From an uncultured Chthonomonas sp. (GTDB lineage: Bacteria > Armatimonadota > Chthonomonadetes > Chthonomonadales > Chthonomonadaceae), in NCBI GenBank assembly GCA_903859705.1, contig CAIONQ010000105.1, positions 62,001 to 126,000 on the forward strand: a stretch of DNA of 64,000 nt, given 5' to 3'. Below, piece after piece: positions 9,281 to 16,607 of this stretch. Position 1 is the stretch's first letter. Each line of letters begins with the position of its first letter. The notes under the pieces were generated by a model. That model saw nothing but the letters and a program-made list of their open reading frames with translations. It was not told where the DNA came from and ran no database searches. The position numbers and the translations under genes are program-made.

Positions 9281-10105
9281 ATGCGTTCTGAGCGGTCTCC
9301 TGCCGCAATCAAATACAGGGTAGTCCTTGCTCTTGTAGCAACGGGCGTAGTACTCGGCATCTGGCATAATCGCCAGGTGCATGCTGGTAGGCCAGATCCG
9401 GTTGCGGGCCTGGTCCGCGGCGTTTCTGCTGTACCTGCCAGGTTGTTCCGATCCGTTTCTGGCTTTTGCGGCAGGCAAACAGAGTGGATTTGGAAGCGGC
9501 GAAGCCTTGCCACTGAGAACCAGCGGCTCCGGCTAGAAAATGAAGAACTGCGAGGAAGAGTTAGTGCCCTCACAGAAGCTCAAATCAACTACGATCGATT
9601 ACGAGGTGATCTGAGCTTTGTTAAGCAGGCAAAGCCGCGCCTGCTTGCAGCAGATGTGATTGCCTTTAAGATCGATCCCAAGTTTGATACGATGATGATT
9701 AATCGCGGTACCTCTGATGGTATTGGCCCAAACAGCGTAGTAGTTACACGCGATGGTGTGGTTGGGAGAGTGTTTGAAGCGGAAGCGGGTACCGCCACAG
9801 TGCTAATGATCACAGATCAGCGTTCTGGTATTGGGGTGAGGGTGCAGCGGCCAGAATCACGCGCAAGCGCCGTTTGCGAGGGCGATAATACGAGCACTCT
9901 AGTGATGCTTGGTATGCCAGATTCTGGAGACGTACGCCAGGGCGATGTGCTTGTTACCTCCGGATTGGGAGGTGTGTATCCTTCCGGGTTGGTGGTTGGA
10001 AGCGTAGCAGATCTGCGCCCAGATACGGCGAACGGCGGCAGAATAATTCGGATTAAACCGCAGGTTGCCTTCGAGCGGCTGGAACAGGTGTATGTAATAA
10101 AATGA
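9281..10105 (+). CDS. mreC: Rod shape-determining protein MreC
   Basis: This 274-residue protein links the MreB cytoskeleton to peptidoglycan synthases from the periplasmic side. There is one N-terminal transmembrane helix (about residues 13-31), a coiled coil (LATENQRLRLENEELRGRVS region) and then the two beta-barrel MreC domains (VIAFKIDPKFDTMMINRGTS, GVVGRV, VLVTSGLGGVYPSGLVVGSV). The ATG at 9281 has GGAG eight bases upstream; a GTG nine bases earlier is less likely. The stop overlaps mreD (ATGA). mreB, rodA and the PBP2 gene are not in this window, so this is a split elongasome locus. Confidence 0.95.
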   Translation: MRSERSPAAIKYRVVLALVATGVVLGIWHNRQVHAGRPDPVAGLVRGVSAVPARLFRSVSGFCGRQTEWIWKRRSLATENQRLRLENEELRGRVSALTEAQINYDRLRGDLSFVKQAKPRLLAADVIAFKIDPKFDTMMINRGTSDGIGPNSVVVTRDGVVGRVFEAEAGTATVLMITDQRSGIGVRVQRPESRASAVCEGDNTSTLVMLGMPDSGDVRQGDVLVTSGLGGVYPSGLVVGSVADLRPDTANGGRIIRIKPQVAFERLEQVYVIK

Positions 10106-10659
10106 CACCCGAAGCTCGCCGCGCCCTATGGCTTGCCGTGTTCGGTGTTCTTTATGTGTGTGCGCAGTGCTCCTGGGCCAGCCACATGAGCCTGCGTGGT
10201 GGCAAGCCGGATTTCATCCTGGTTTATGCCCTGATATTCGCGCAGTTTAGCCCGCTTGCTTCAGCTGCTTCCGTAGGATTCGCGGCAGGGCTGTTAACCG
10301 CATCGCTTGCAGGGCCGGTAGCCTCCGGCGGCCCCATTGCGAGATCTATTGCTGTAACTGCATCTGGTGGATTTGGCAGCTTTATTGTAAGCAGAACCAT
10401 TGCTTGCTCCGTAGTTGGTTGGCTGGAAGAGCGTGTGTACAGAGAGCACATTTTGAGTTCAGTTGCCATCGCATTTGCTGGCACTTTGGGTGCAGAATGC
10501 CTGTTCTTTATATTTGATCCTCAGCGACACGCAACCGTGTGGGTGCGCCATCTGGCTTACGAAACCGTGCTAAACACACTGCTTTCGGTTCCTACCTATC
10601 TTCTAATCTACATGGCTTATAACCCGGGTAAGTTGTTTCGCAAACGCCAGCTCCTTTAA
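10102..10659 (+). CDS. mreD: Rod shape-determining protein MreD
   Basis: This is a 185-residue integral membrane protein with about five hydrophobic segments. Its position directly after mreC with a 4-nt overlap, the N-terminal pattern (ALWLAVFGVLYVCAQ, then GGKPDFILVYALIFAQFSPL) and its size all fit MreD. It binds MreC in the cell-elongation complex. MreD sequences diverge strongly, so the call rests largely on neighbourhood and topology. Confidence 0.88.
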   Translation: MTPEARRALWLAVFGVLYVCAQCSWASHMSLRGGKPDFILVYALIFAQFSPLASAASVGFAAGLLTASLAGPVASGGPIARSIAVTASGGFGSFIVSRTIACSVVGWLEERVYREHILSSVAIAFAGTLGAECLFFIFDPQRHATVWVRHLAYETVLNTLLSVPTYLLIYMAYNPGKLFRKRQLL

Positions 10660-10704
10660 CAGTGCGCTCGATGCTCCGGCATTGAAATTGAAAGGGTAGC
10701 CTCT

Positions 10705-11982
10705 ATGTCGTATCCATCCACTCTGTTTGATTATCTGGCGCTAGACTTTCCGGATTATACGTGGAAACAGCTAGGCGAGCCAACCCTTGTACTGGAGGGT
10801 GTTACGCGTTTAGATGTGCACCTGGTATCGCAGAAGTGGCAGGGCATTCTGTGGGCCCATCACCTGCACCTGTTTGTACCTGAGCTCCAAAGTACTGAGC
10901 TTTCAGACCAGGTGTTGCTTACCATCGCAGAAGATGGACCGGCATCACTTCATCATGCTGGCCGCTCTGCGGCTATGGCAGCAGCCACTGGAATGGTGTG
11001 CGCGGTTCTCTGCGACGTACCAAACCAGCCACTGTATGATGGCCTGGTAGAAGACGCCCTTATTGCACAGACATTTCTGAATCATCTGGATACGGGGGAG
11101 GCATGGTGGCCTCTGTTGCTGCCAATGGTACGTTCGGCCTCGGCGGCAATGAGTGCCATTCAAGAGTTGTGTGCCGAGACTGCAATTGGTGACGTTACAC
11201 GATTTGTGGTGACAGGTGCCTCTAAACGGGGGTGGACCACCTGGCTGGCGGGGGCGGCCGACAAGCGAGTAAGCGCAATTGCTCCGGTTGTTTTTGACAA
11301 TCTGAATTTCTTTACTCAGATGCCGCACCAACTGGATGTGTTTGACACCTACAGCGAAGAGATAAGCGACTATACAGCTTCTGGCATAGTGGATCGCATG
11401 ATTACACCGGACGGGTATAAACTGGTTAGCCTCGTCGATCCGTTTAGTTACCGAGAAGCCCTTGGATTGCCCAAGCTAATCATCAATGGAACCAACGATC
11501 CGTATTGGGCAACTGATGCCATCAATATCTATTGGGAGCAGCTAACGGGTGCAAAGAGCGTGTTGTACATACCCAACCAGGGGCACTTTCTCAAGGACGA
11601 AGTGCGATTCGAGCCTGCTCTTGCGGCATTTGCTTTAGAAACACATCGTGGTGCAGAACTGCCGGCTGTTTCGGCTTTGCTCACCAGCAAAGAAGATGCG
11701 GCAGGGGTTTCCGTAGTAATTCTAAATCGCCAGGTAGGCGCAGAAATTGGAGTGTGGTGGGCCAACACTGCCCCGGGTTCGAAAGATTTTAGGTTATCAA
11801 AATGGAGCTACGTGCGCCTTACCACCAATGCTGCTAAGGCCGAGGGGGTTATCCCGGGAACAATATCCCAGGGTAGCTGTGTTGCCGCATTTGCCGAGTG
11901 CACATTTGAAGGGCCGTTTGGCCAGTATAAGCTTTCGTCGCCCATGCAAGTGTTACGTCCGATGTACGGAGCAACCTCTTGA
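10705..11982 (+). CDS. PhoPQ-activated pathogenicity-related (PqaA-type) alpha/beta hydrolase
   Basis: This 425-residue serine hydrolase resembles the PhoPQ-activated protein family. The nucleophile elbow is GASKRGW with Ser173, preceded by RFVVTGASKRGWTTWLAGA and followed by a conserved DNLNF block. The likely acid is in INGTNDPYW and the likely histidine in NQGHFLKDE. No signal peptide is evident, although characterised relatives are often exported, so the enzyme may be cytoplasmic. The substrate is unknown. It ends in a TTGA overlap with the downstream DNA glycosylase gene, so the two share an mRNA. Confidence 0.85.
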   Translation: MSYPSTLFDYLALDFPDYTWKQLGEPTLVLEGVTRLDVHLVSQKWQGILWAHHLHLFVPELQSTELSDQVLLTIAEDGPASLHHAGRSAAMAAATGMVCAVLCDVPNQPLYDGLVEDALIAQTFLNHLDTGEAWWPLLLPMVRSASAAMSAIQELCAETAIGDVTRFVVTGASKRGWTTWLAGAADKRVSAIAPVVFDNLNFFTQMPHQLDVFDTYSEEISDYTASGIVDRMITPDGYKLVSLVDPFSYREALGLPKLIINGTNDPYWATDAINIYWEQLTGAKSVLYIPNQGHFLKDEVRFEPALAAFALETHRGAELPAVSALLTSKEDAAGVSVVILNRQVGAEIGVWWANTAPGSKDFRLSKWSYVRLTTNAAKAEGVIPGTISQGSCVAAFAECTFEGPFGQYKLSSPMQVLRPMYGATS

Positions 11983-12938
11983 GCCTGCTAGCGCCAGCAG
12001 TTGTGCAAGAGCATCTGAGTAATGTATGGCAGAAGCCGGGTGAGCCATTCAATGTATCTGCCACATTAGAAAGCGGGCAGGCGTTTCGATGGCGCAAAGA
12101 CGTGGCGGGCATCTGGTGGGGCACCGTTGGCAAAGTTGCTTTCGCTGTGTGGCAGGCGGAAGGGAGCCCGTTTTCTCCGGTTTTCTGGGAGAGCTTTCCA
12201 GTGGCCGGGCAAACAGAACTATTTGAGGACTTCTTTCGCCTGAGCCTGTCATTGCCGACGCTTTATGCTGAGTGGGAGTCGGCTGAGGCGGAAATGGATG
12301 CTTGCATTCAATCCTTCTGTGGTCTGCGCGTTCTCCGGCAAGATCCAGTAGAGTGCTTCTTTGGGTTTCAGTGTGCTTCTTGCAACACGGTTATCAAGAT
12401 CGAAAGATCTGTTCGAAAGTTGGCAGAGCGATATGGCCAACCCATCCTAATGCCGGAGTGGTGCCCCTTTGGCCCTGTTCTGTATGCGTTTCCAGAAGTT
12501 GAGAGCCTTACATCTGCCGATGAGGCAACGTTACGGGCGGATTTATGGGGCTTCCGTGCACCACGCGTAATTGCGCTGGCTTCCATTCTGGCAAGTGAAG
12601 GTGAGGGAGTACTTCACCGGTTACGATCTGTGCCTTACATGGAAGCGCATGCTTATCTGTGTTCATTGCAAGGCATCGGGGCAAAGGTTGCGGATTGTAT
12701 ATGTCTGTTTTGCCTTGACAAAGACTGTGCAGTTCCAATTGATACGCATACCCGGCAGATTGCGGTGAGGCTGTTCTCACCGGATTCGTCCTCCAGATCA
12801 CTTACCCCAAGAGTTTATGCAATGATGGCAGACGCCTACAGGGAACGGTTTGGGTTGTATGCCGGGTGGGCACAGCAGTACCTGTTTTTTGGTGAACTCA
12901 GACGCGCCGAACGATTCATGGATCCGAAGCTGGACTAA
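11979..12938 (+). CDS. ogg: 8-oxoguanine DNA glycosylase/AP lyase, OGG1 type
   Basis: This 319-residue base-excision-repair enzyme probably removes 8-oxoguanine opposite C. It carries the full eukaryote-like OGG1 layout: an N-terminal domain with SGQAFRW, a central FQCASCN segment (human OGG1 has a matching SSCN), then the helix-hairpin-helix LQGIGAKVADC (230-240) with catalytic Lys236 and the AVPIDTH strand with catalytic Asp255. The likely start is TTG at 11979, overlapping the TGA of the hydrolase gene; no good ATG lies before the SGQ motif. It is followed by a strong bidirectional terminator. Confidence 0.9.
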   Translation: MSLLAPAVVQEHLSNVWQKPGEPFNVSATLESGQAFRWRKDVAGIWWGTVGKVAFAVWQAEGSPFSPVFWESFPVAGQTELFEDFFRLSLSLPTLYAEWESAEAEMDACIQSFCGLRVLRQDPVECFFGFQCASCNTVIKIERSVRKLAERYGQPILMPEWCPFGPVLYAFPEVESLTSADEATLRADLWGFRAPRVIALASILASEGEGVLHRLRSVPYMEAHAYLCSLQGIGAKVADCICLFCLDKDCAVPIDTHTRQIAVRLFSPDSSSRSLTPRVYAMMADAYRERFGLYAGWAQQYLFFGELRRAERFMDPKLD

Positions 12939-12945
12939 ATGGTAG

Positions 12946-12978
12946 GGGCGTCGGCAGAGCTGTACTCTGCCGACGCCC
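12946..12978. terminator. Bidirectional terminator between ogg and the oxidoreductase gene
   Basis: A perfect 14-bp stem (gggcgtcggcagag at 12946-12959 with ctctgccgacgccc at 12965-12978) and a 5-nt loop, followed on the plus strand by gttgttt. It sits between converging genes and probably stops transcription from both sides, most clearly on the plus strand. Confidence 0.75.
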
Positions 12979-13011
12979 GTTGTTTGAGTAGGTATCGACT
13001 GCTGTTCGGCT

Positions 13012-14346
13012 CTATTTGTAGATAGGCAGCTTCCACGGGGCACGGTAGTGGCGATGGTAAAAGATTGAATCTTTGCCAGCTTTGCCCACAATATCCATTT
13101 TCTCTTTGCTGAAGGCTACCGACTGCTTCGCTTCCAGAGCAACGTTTATGAGGTGGCATACGATGGTGGTTTGTGCCATGGATGCGATGTTGGATCTTGG
13201 CTGCTCTCGGCTCTTAACGCAATCCACCCAGTTTTGCCAGTGATCGTTGGTTGGTGGCGTGTTCTCAATCGGAATGGCCTCACCGTAGGCATCAAACACC
13301 TTCAGGCCACCGCGCCATACACGCAATGTCTTGCCATCCGTGCTAACAAACTCAGTGCCATGATCCGGGCGGCCGGGCTGATCTTTACCTGTTTCCCAGT
13401 GCAACAGCAGATCAGGATCTTTAAAGTGCATAATCGCCTGCACCGTGTCTGCCATGTCGCGGTCATCATCCACAAATGTGAACTTACCACCAAAGGCGGC
13501 AACCTCGGAGGGCATAACAAGATCGGTATCCTTGCTGGCACCCAGCAGCCCGATATCGATCATATGAACGCCCCAGTCGCCCGTTTTGCCAGTACCAGTG
13601 TTCCTAAACCAACGCCAGGCATTGTGTACATGGTTTGCCATATACGGAAATGCCGCCGCCGGGCCAGTCCACATATCAAAATCCAGGTTAGTCGGCACTG
13701 GTGCGTTTACGCCACGGCCCGCGCCTCTCTCTTCAACTTTCCAACAATGGATTTTCGCCAGTTTACCGAGCTTGCCAGAGCGAACGTAATCAATTGCTGT
13801 AGTAAAATCGGCAGTGCTGCGTTGCCAGGTACCTACCTGCACTATTTTCTTGTGGTATTTAGCGGCATTCGCCATTGAGCGCGCTTCGGTGATATCATGC
13901 GAAATCGGTTTTTCGCAGTATGCATCTTTGCCAGCTTCCAGTGCATGAATTAAGTTAAGAGCGTGCCAGTGATCAGGGGTACCGATGATAACCCCGTCGA
14001 TATCTTTGCGCTCCAGCACCTTGCGGTAGTCGCTATAGAGATCCGGAGCTTTGCCGTACTTATCGGTAACCGTTTTGATATCGTTCGGCATACGGTTCTT
14101 ATCAACATCGCACAATGCAGCTATCTGCACCTCAGGCTTTTTAATCAGCTGCTTCATGTCGTTCGCGCCCATGCCACCGCAGCCAATGAGTGCCAGAACC
14201 AGTTTATCGCCTGCTCCGGGAGTTCGCTTGCGTGCTGATGACAGTGATTCGGCATGCACTGGGCGGATGCCCGCCGCAAGGCCAGCACCAATAGCGCTCA
14301 CTGCCGCAATAGCTTCGCGGCGAGATACCGCATTGCGTGTTTCCAT
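13012..14346 (-). CDS. Tat-exported Gfo/Idh/MocA-family oxidoreductase
   Basis: This is a 444-residue NAD(P)-dependent oxidoreductase-like protein. The start at 14346 has AGGAG about ten bases upstream and gives a twin-arginine signal (VSRREAIAAVSAIGAGLAAG). The Rossmann motif ALIGCGGMGAND follows. CEKPISHD is the family's EKP motif with the catalytic lysine, and a C-terminal Gfo/Idh/MocA domain binds the sugar-like substrate (WRWFRNTGTGKTGDWGVHMIDI). Exported relatives are common in Planctomycetota and Armatimonadota and use tightly bound cofactor. The substrate is unknown. Confidence 0.9.
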   Translation of the reverse strand: METRNAVSRREAIAAVSAIGAGLAAGIRPVHAESLSSARKRTPGAGDKLVLALIGCGGMGANDMKQLIKKPEVQIAALCDVDKNRMPNDIKTVTDKYGKAPDLYSDYRKVLERKDIDGVIIGTPDHWHALNLIHALEAGKDAYCEKPISHDITEARSMANAAKYHKKIVQVGTWQRSTADFTTAIDYVRSGKLGKLAKIHCWKVEERGAGRGVNAPVPTNLDFDMWTGPAAAFPYMANHVHNAWRWFRNTGTGKTGDWGVHMIDIGLLGASKDTDLVMPSEVAAFGGKFTFVDDDRDMADTVQAIMHFKDPDLLLHWETGKDQPGRPDHGTEFVSTDGKTLRVWRGGLKVFDAYGEAIPIENTPPTNDHWQNWVDCVKSREQPRSNIASMAQTTIVCHLINVALEAKQSVAFSKEKMDIVGKAGKDSIFYHRHYRAPWKLPIYK

Positions 14347-14603
14347 CTTAGATACTTCTCCTGTGTCTGGTGGAACGGCGCCTGGCACCAGATTCCTTAC
14401 TTTCACGCAACGACTATTCGACTCTTACTGGCGTGGTTACTGCCCAATTTTCAAATATGAGTATCAATTCCAGCATTACGGCCAATCTCGCATCCAGCAA
14501 TAGTTGCATTGACGTGTTAACCTTTGCACATAGTTCACGTCAAATGAAACTACAGAAGGGAACATGCGTCAATCAGGATAACTGTTGGGGGAAGGGGAGA
14601 CAG

Positions 14604-15002
14604 ATGAGTGCTGAACTGATATTTTCTGTACCTGATTCCAGTAACACTGCACGCGAGCGCTGCCTGCAAGCTATCCGACAGCTTGGAGCGCCGCTGAAAT
14701 CTGATTCAGGACACTTTATAACGGGCGTCATTTCTAGCGGACATAACAGCATAGAGCTAAGAGTAACATGGCTTGCGGCTGGAACTGGAACGCAGATCAC
14801 TGTTACTACCGCCCATGAAGATCTGCCAGATTATGAGCTGCAGAACGCGGCAATGCGGTTCCGCAACGAGTATGTGAGCCACACGCAGGTAGGCAAAAAA
14901 CAACGTAGTGGCTTGAATATTGGCGGGTTCCTGATAATAGTCGGCGCTGCAGCCGCAGTGGCCATGTTTGTGTTTGCGCTTATGCATCAAAACGCGCACT
15001 AA
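14604..15002 (+). CDS. Small hypothetical protein with C-terminal membrane anchor
   Basis: This is a 132-residue protein of no family I recognise. The start at 14604 follows GGGGAGACAG, a good ribosome binding site; the frame is open further upstream but without such a site. The soluble N-terminal 95 residues (for example [20 protein letters not shown]) are followed by a basic linker (GKKQRSG) and one transmembrane helix (about 108-127, [20 protein letters not shown]). The topology suggests a tail-anchored protein with the globular part in the cytoplasm. It lies between divergent and co-oriented metabolic genes that give no hint of its role. Confidence 0.7.
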   Translation: MSAELIFSVPDSSNTARERCLQAIRQLGAPLKSDSGHFITGVISSGHNSIELRVTWLAAGTGTQITVTTAHEDLPDYELQNAAMRFRNEYVSHTQVGKKQRSGLNIGGFLIIVGAAAAVAMFVFALMHQNAH

Positions 15003-15099
15003 TAGTAATTTCACGTACCGCGCTATCGCTTTTCAATACCAATCTCCCCGGCCAGTGGCCGATGGGAGGCTGAACTGTACCTTTCCCGGAGCCTTAATA

Positions 15100-16086
15100 A
15101 TGCAATATCGTACACCTGGCCGCACTGGCCTGCGCGTTTCTGCCCTTGGTTTAGGTTGTATGGGCATGTCGGAGTTCTATGGAGAAGCCGACAGGGCAGA
15201 ATCCATATCTGTTATCCACGCTGCGCTTGAATCTGGCCTTAACTTTCTTGATACTGCCGATATGTATGGCATCGGCCACAACGAAGAGTTGGTTGGAGAA
15301 GCCATTGCTGGGTGTCGGGATGAGGTGTTTCTTGCAACCAAGTTCGGTGTTGTTCGAAGTAAGAGCTCGCCGGATCGCCGGATTGATGGCTCGCCGGCAT
15401 ATGTGAAGCAGGCTTGTGAGGCCAGTCTGAAGCGCCTAAACGTTGATACTATCGACCTTTATTATCAGCATCGAGTTGACCCTAATACACCAATTGAAGA
15501 CACAGTTGGTGCGATGTCAGAACTTGTGAAAGAGGGTAAAGTCCGCTACCTCGGCCTTTCCGAAGCCAGTGCTACAACCCTGCAACGCGCGTGTGCCATC
15601 CATCCAATTGCTGCTCTCCAAACGGAGTACTCGCTGTTTAGCCGGGACCCTGAAGTTGGCCTGCTGGAAGCTTGCCGGGAACTGGGTATAGCATTTGTGC
15701 CATACAGCCCACTTGGACGAGGGATGTTAACAGGACAGATTAGAACCACTGATGGGTTAACTTCAGACGATTTTCGCCGCGTTCAGCCGCGCTTTCAGGG
15801 CGATAACCTTACAAAGAATCTGGAATTGCTGGCGAAGGTTGAAGAGATTGCTGCAGAAAAGAGTTGCACGCCCGCACAGTTAGCGCTTGCCTGGCTGCTT
15901 GCGCAAGGCGAAGACATCGTTCCTATCCCAGGCACGCGGCGCCTCAAATACCTGTATGAGAACATGGAGGCCCTTGAGGTATCGCTTTCGTTTCAGGATC
16001 TTCAGCGAATAGAAGCGGTGGCACCGCGCGGTGCGGCCGCCGGTGATCGCTATCCTGAAGCCGGGATGAAGATTGTTAACGGGTGA
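15100..16086 (+). CDS. Aldo/keto reductase (YghZ/YajO-like)
   Basis: This is a 328-residue NADPH-dependent reductase with a TIM-barrel fold. It starts [22 protein letters not shown], a classic family N-terminus, with GGAG eight bases upstream. The catalytic tetrad can be placed: Asp51 and Tyr56 (DTADMYG), Lys81 (ATKFGV) and His124 (YYQHRVD). The C-terminal NADPH site reads [13 protein letters not shown]. The substrate is probably a small aldehyde or ketone. It is followed closely by a short conserved gene (16105), probably in the same transcript. Confidence 0.93.
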   Translation: MQYRTPGRTGLRVSALGLGCMGMSEFYGEADRAESISVIHAALESGLNFLDTADMYGIGHNEELVGEAIAGCRDEVFLATKFGVVRSKSSPDRRIDGSPAYVKQACEASLKRLNVDTIDLYYQHRVDPNTPIEDTVGAMSELVKEGKVRYLGLSEASATTLQRACAIHPIAALQTEYSLFSRDPEVGLLEACRELGIAFVPYSPLGRGMLTGQIRTTDGLTSDDFRRVQPRFQGDNLTKNLELLAKVEEIAAEKSCTPAQLALAWLLAQGEDIVPIPGTRRLKYLYENMEALEVSLSFQDLQRIEAVAPRGAAAGDRYPEAGMKIVNG

Positions 16087-16104
16087 TTGAGGAAGAGGGA
16101 CCGT

Positions 16105-16515
16105 ATGAAGATTCGATGGACCGAAAACAGCATTCGTCTTAGGATATCGCCTTCAGAGTTGGATGCACTGCTGGATAATCAGATCGTGCGAGAATCGGTT
16201 CACCTTGCGAGCGGTGGATGGTCTACAAGAATATTGCCCGGCTGTGCATCCACAGATTGTGGGCTGGTTGATGGCGACCTTCTTGTGTATCTCAGCTCTG
16301 TAGATGTGCACGCACTGGCCGAACCCACAAGTGAAGGGGTTTATTTCAAATTCGATACATCTGTGGGTTCCGAAGTGCTGGTGTACATCGAGAAAGACTT
16401 CCCATGTGCCCATCCAAGGCCCTCTAAAGTGCCGGAGGCGGCAGTTAGCGAAACATTTGCTCCTACCCAGAGCTATTTGAGCCGGCAGGGCACAGAGGCC
16501 AGTTCATTGACCTAA
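16105..16515 (+). CDS. Short conserved protein (possibly DUF7009-like)
   Basis: This is a 136-residue soluble protein beginning MKIRWTENSIRLRISPSELDALL. The N-terminal pattern (Kxx-xxNSIRLRxSxSE) reminds me of a small conserved bacterial family (DUF7009 type), but I cannot confirm this. The ATG at 16105 follows GAGG at a suitable distance; a TTG at 16087 directly after the preceding stop is less likely. The C-terminus, after a Cys-His-Pro stretch, is Ser/Thr/Pro-rich and probably disordered. Function unknown. Confidence 0.75.
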   Translation: MKIRWTENSIRLRISPSELDALLDNQIVRESVHLASGGWSTRILPGCASTDCGLVDGDLLVYLSSVDVHALAEPTSEGVYFKFDTSVGSEVLVYIEKDFPCAHPRPSKVPEAAVSETFAPTQSYLSRQGTEASSLT

Positions 16516-16542
16516 ATAGCCTCCCGTATGCGAACAAGCAAA

Positions 16543-16580
16543 AAAGACCGGGGCAACCACAATAGCGTGCCCCGGTCTTT
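16543..16580. terminator. Bidirectional rho-independent terminator
   Basis: A perfect 13-bp stem (aaagaccggggca at 16543-16555 with tgccccggtcttt at 16568-16580) with A-rich sequence on the left and T-rich on the right, so each strand has a U tract after the hairpin. It separates two converging genes. Confidence 0.88.
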
Positions 16581-16607
16581 CTATGTCAGATTGATACTGA
16601 CAACAAT

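Noticed and set aside
14370-14603. 78-residue N-terminal extension of the small anchored protein at 14604
   Set aside because: The extension overlaps the start region of the divergent oxidoreductase gene and lacks a ribosome binding site, while 14604 has a strong one.
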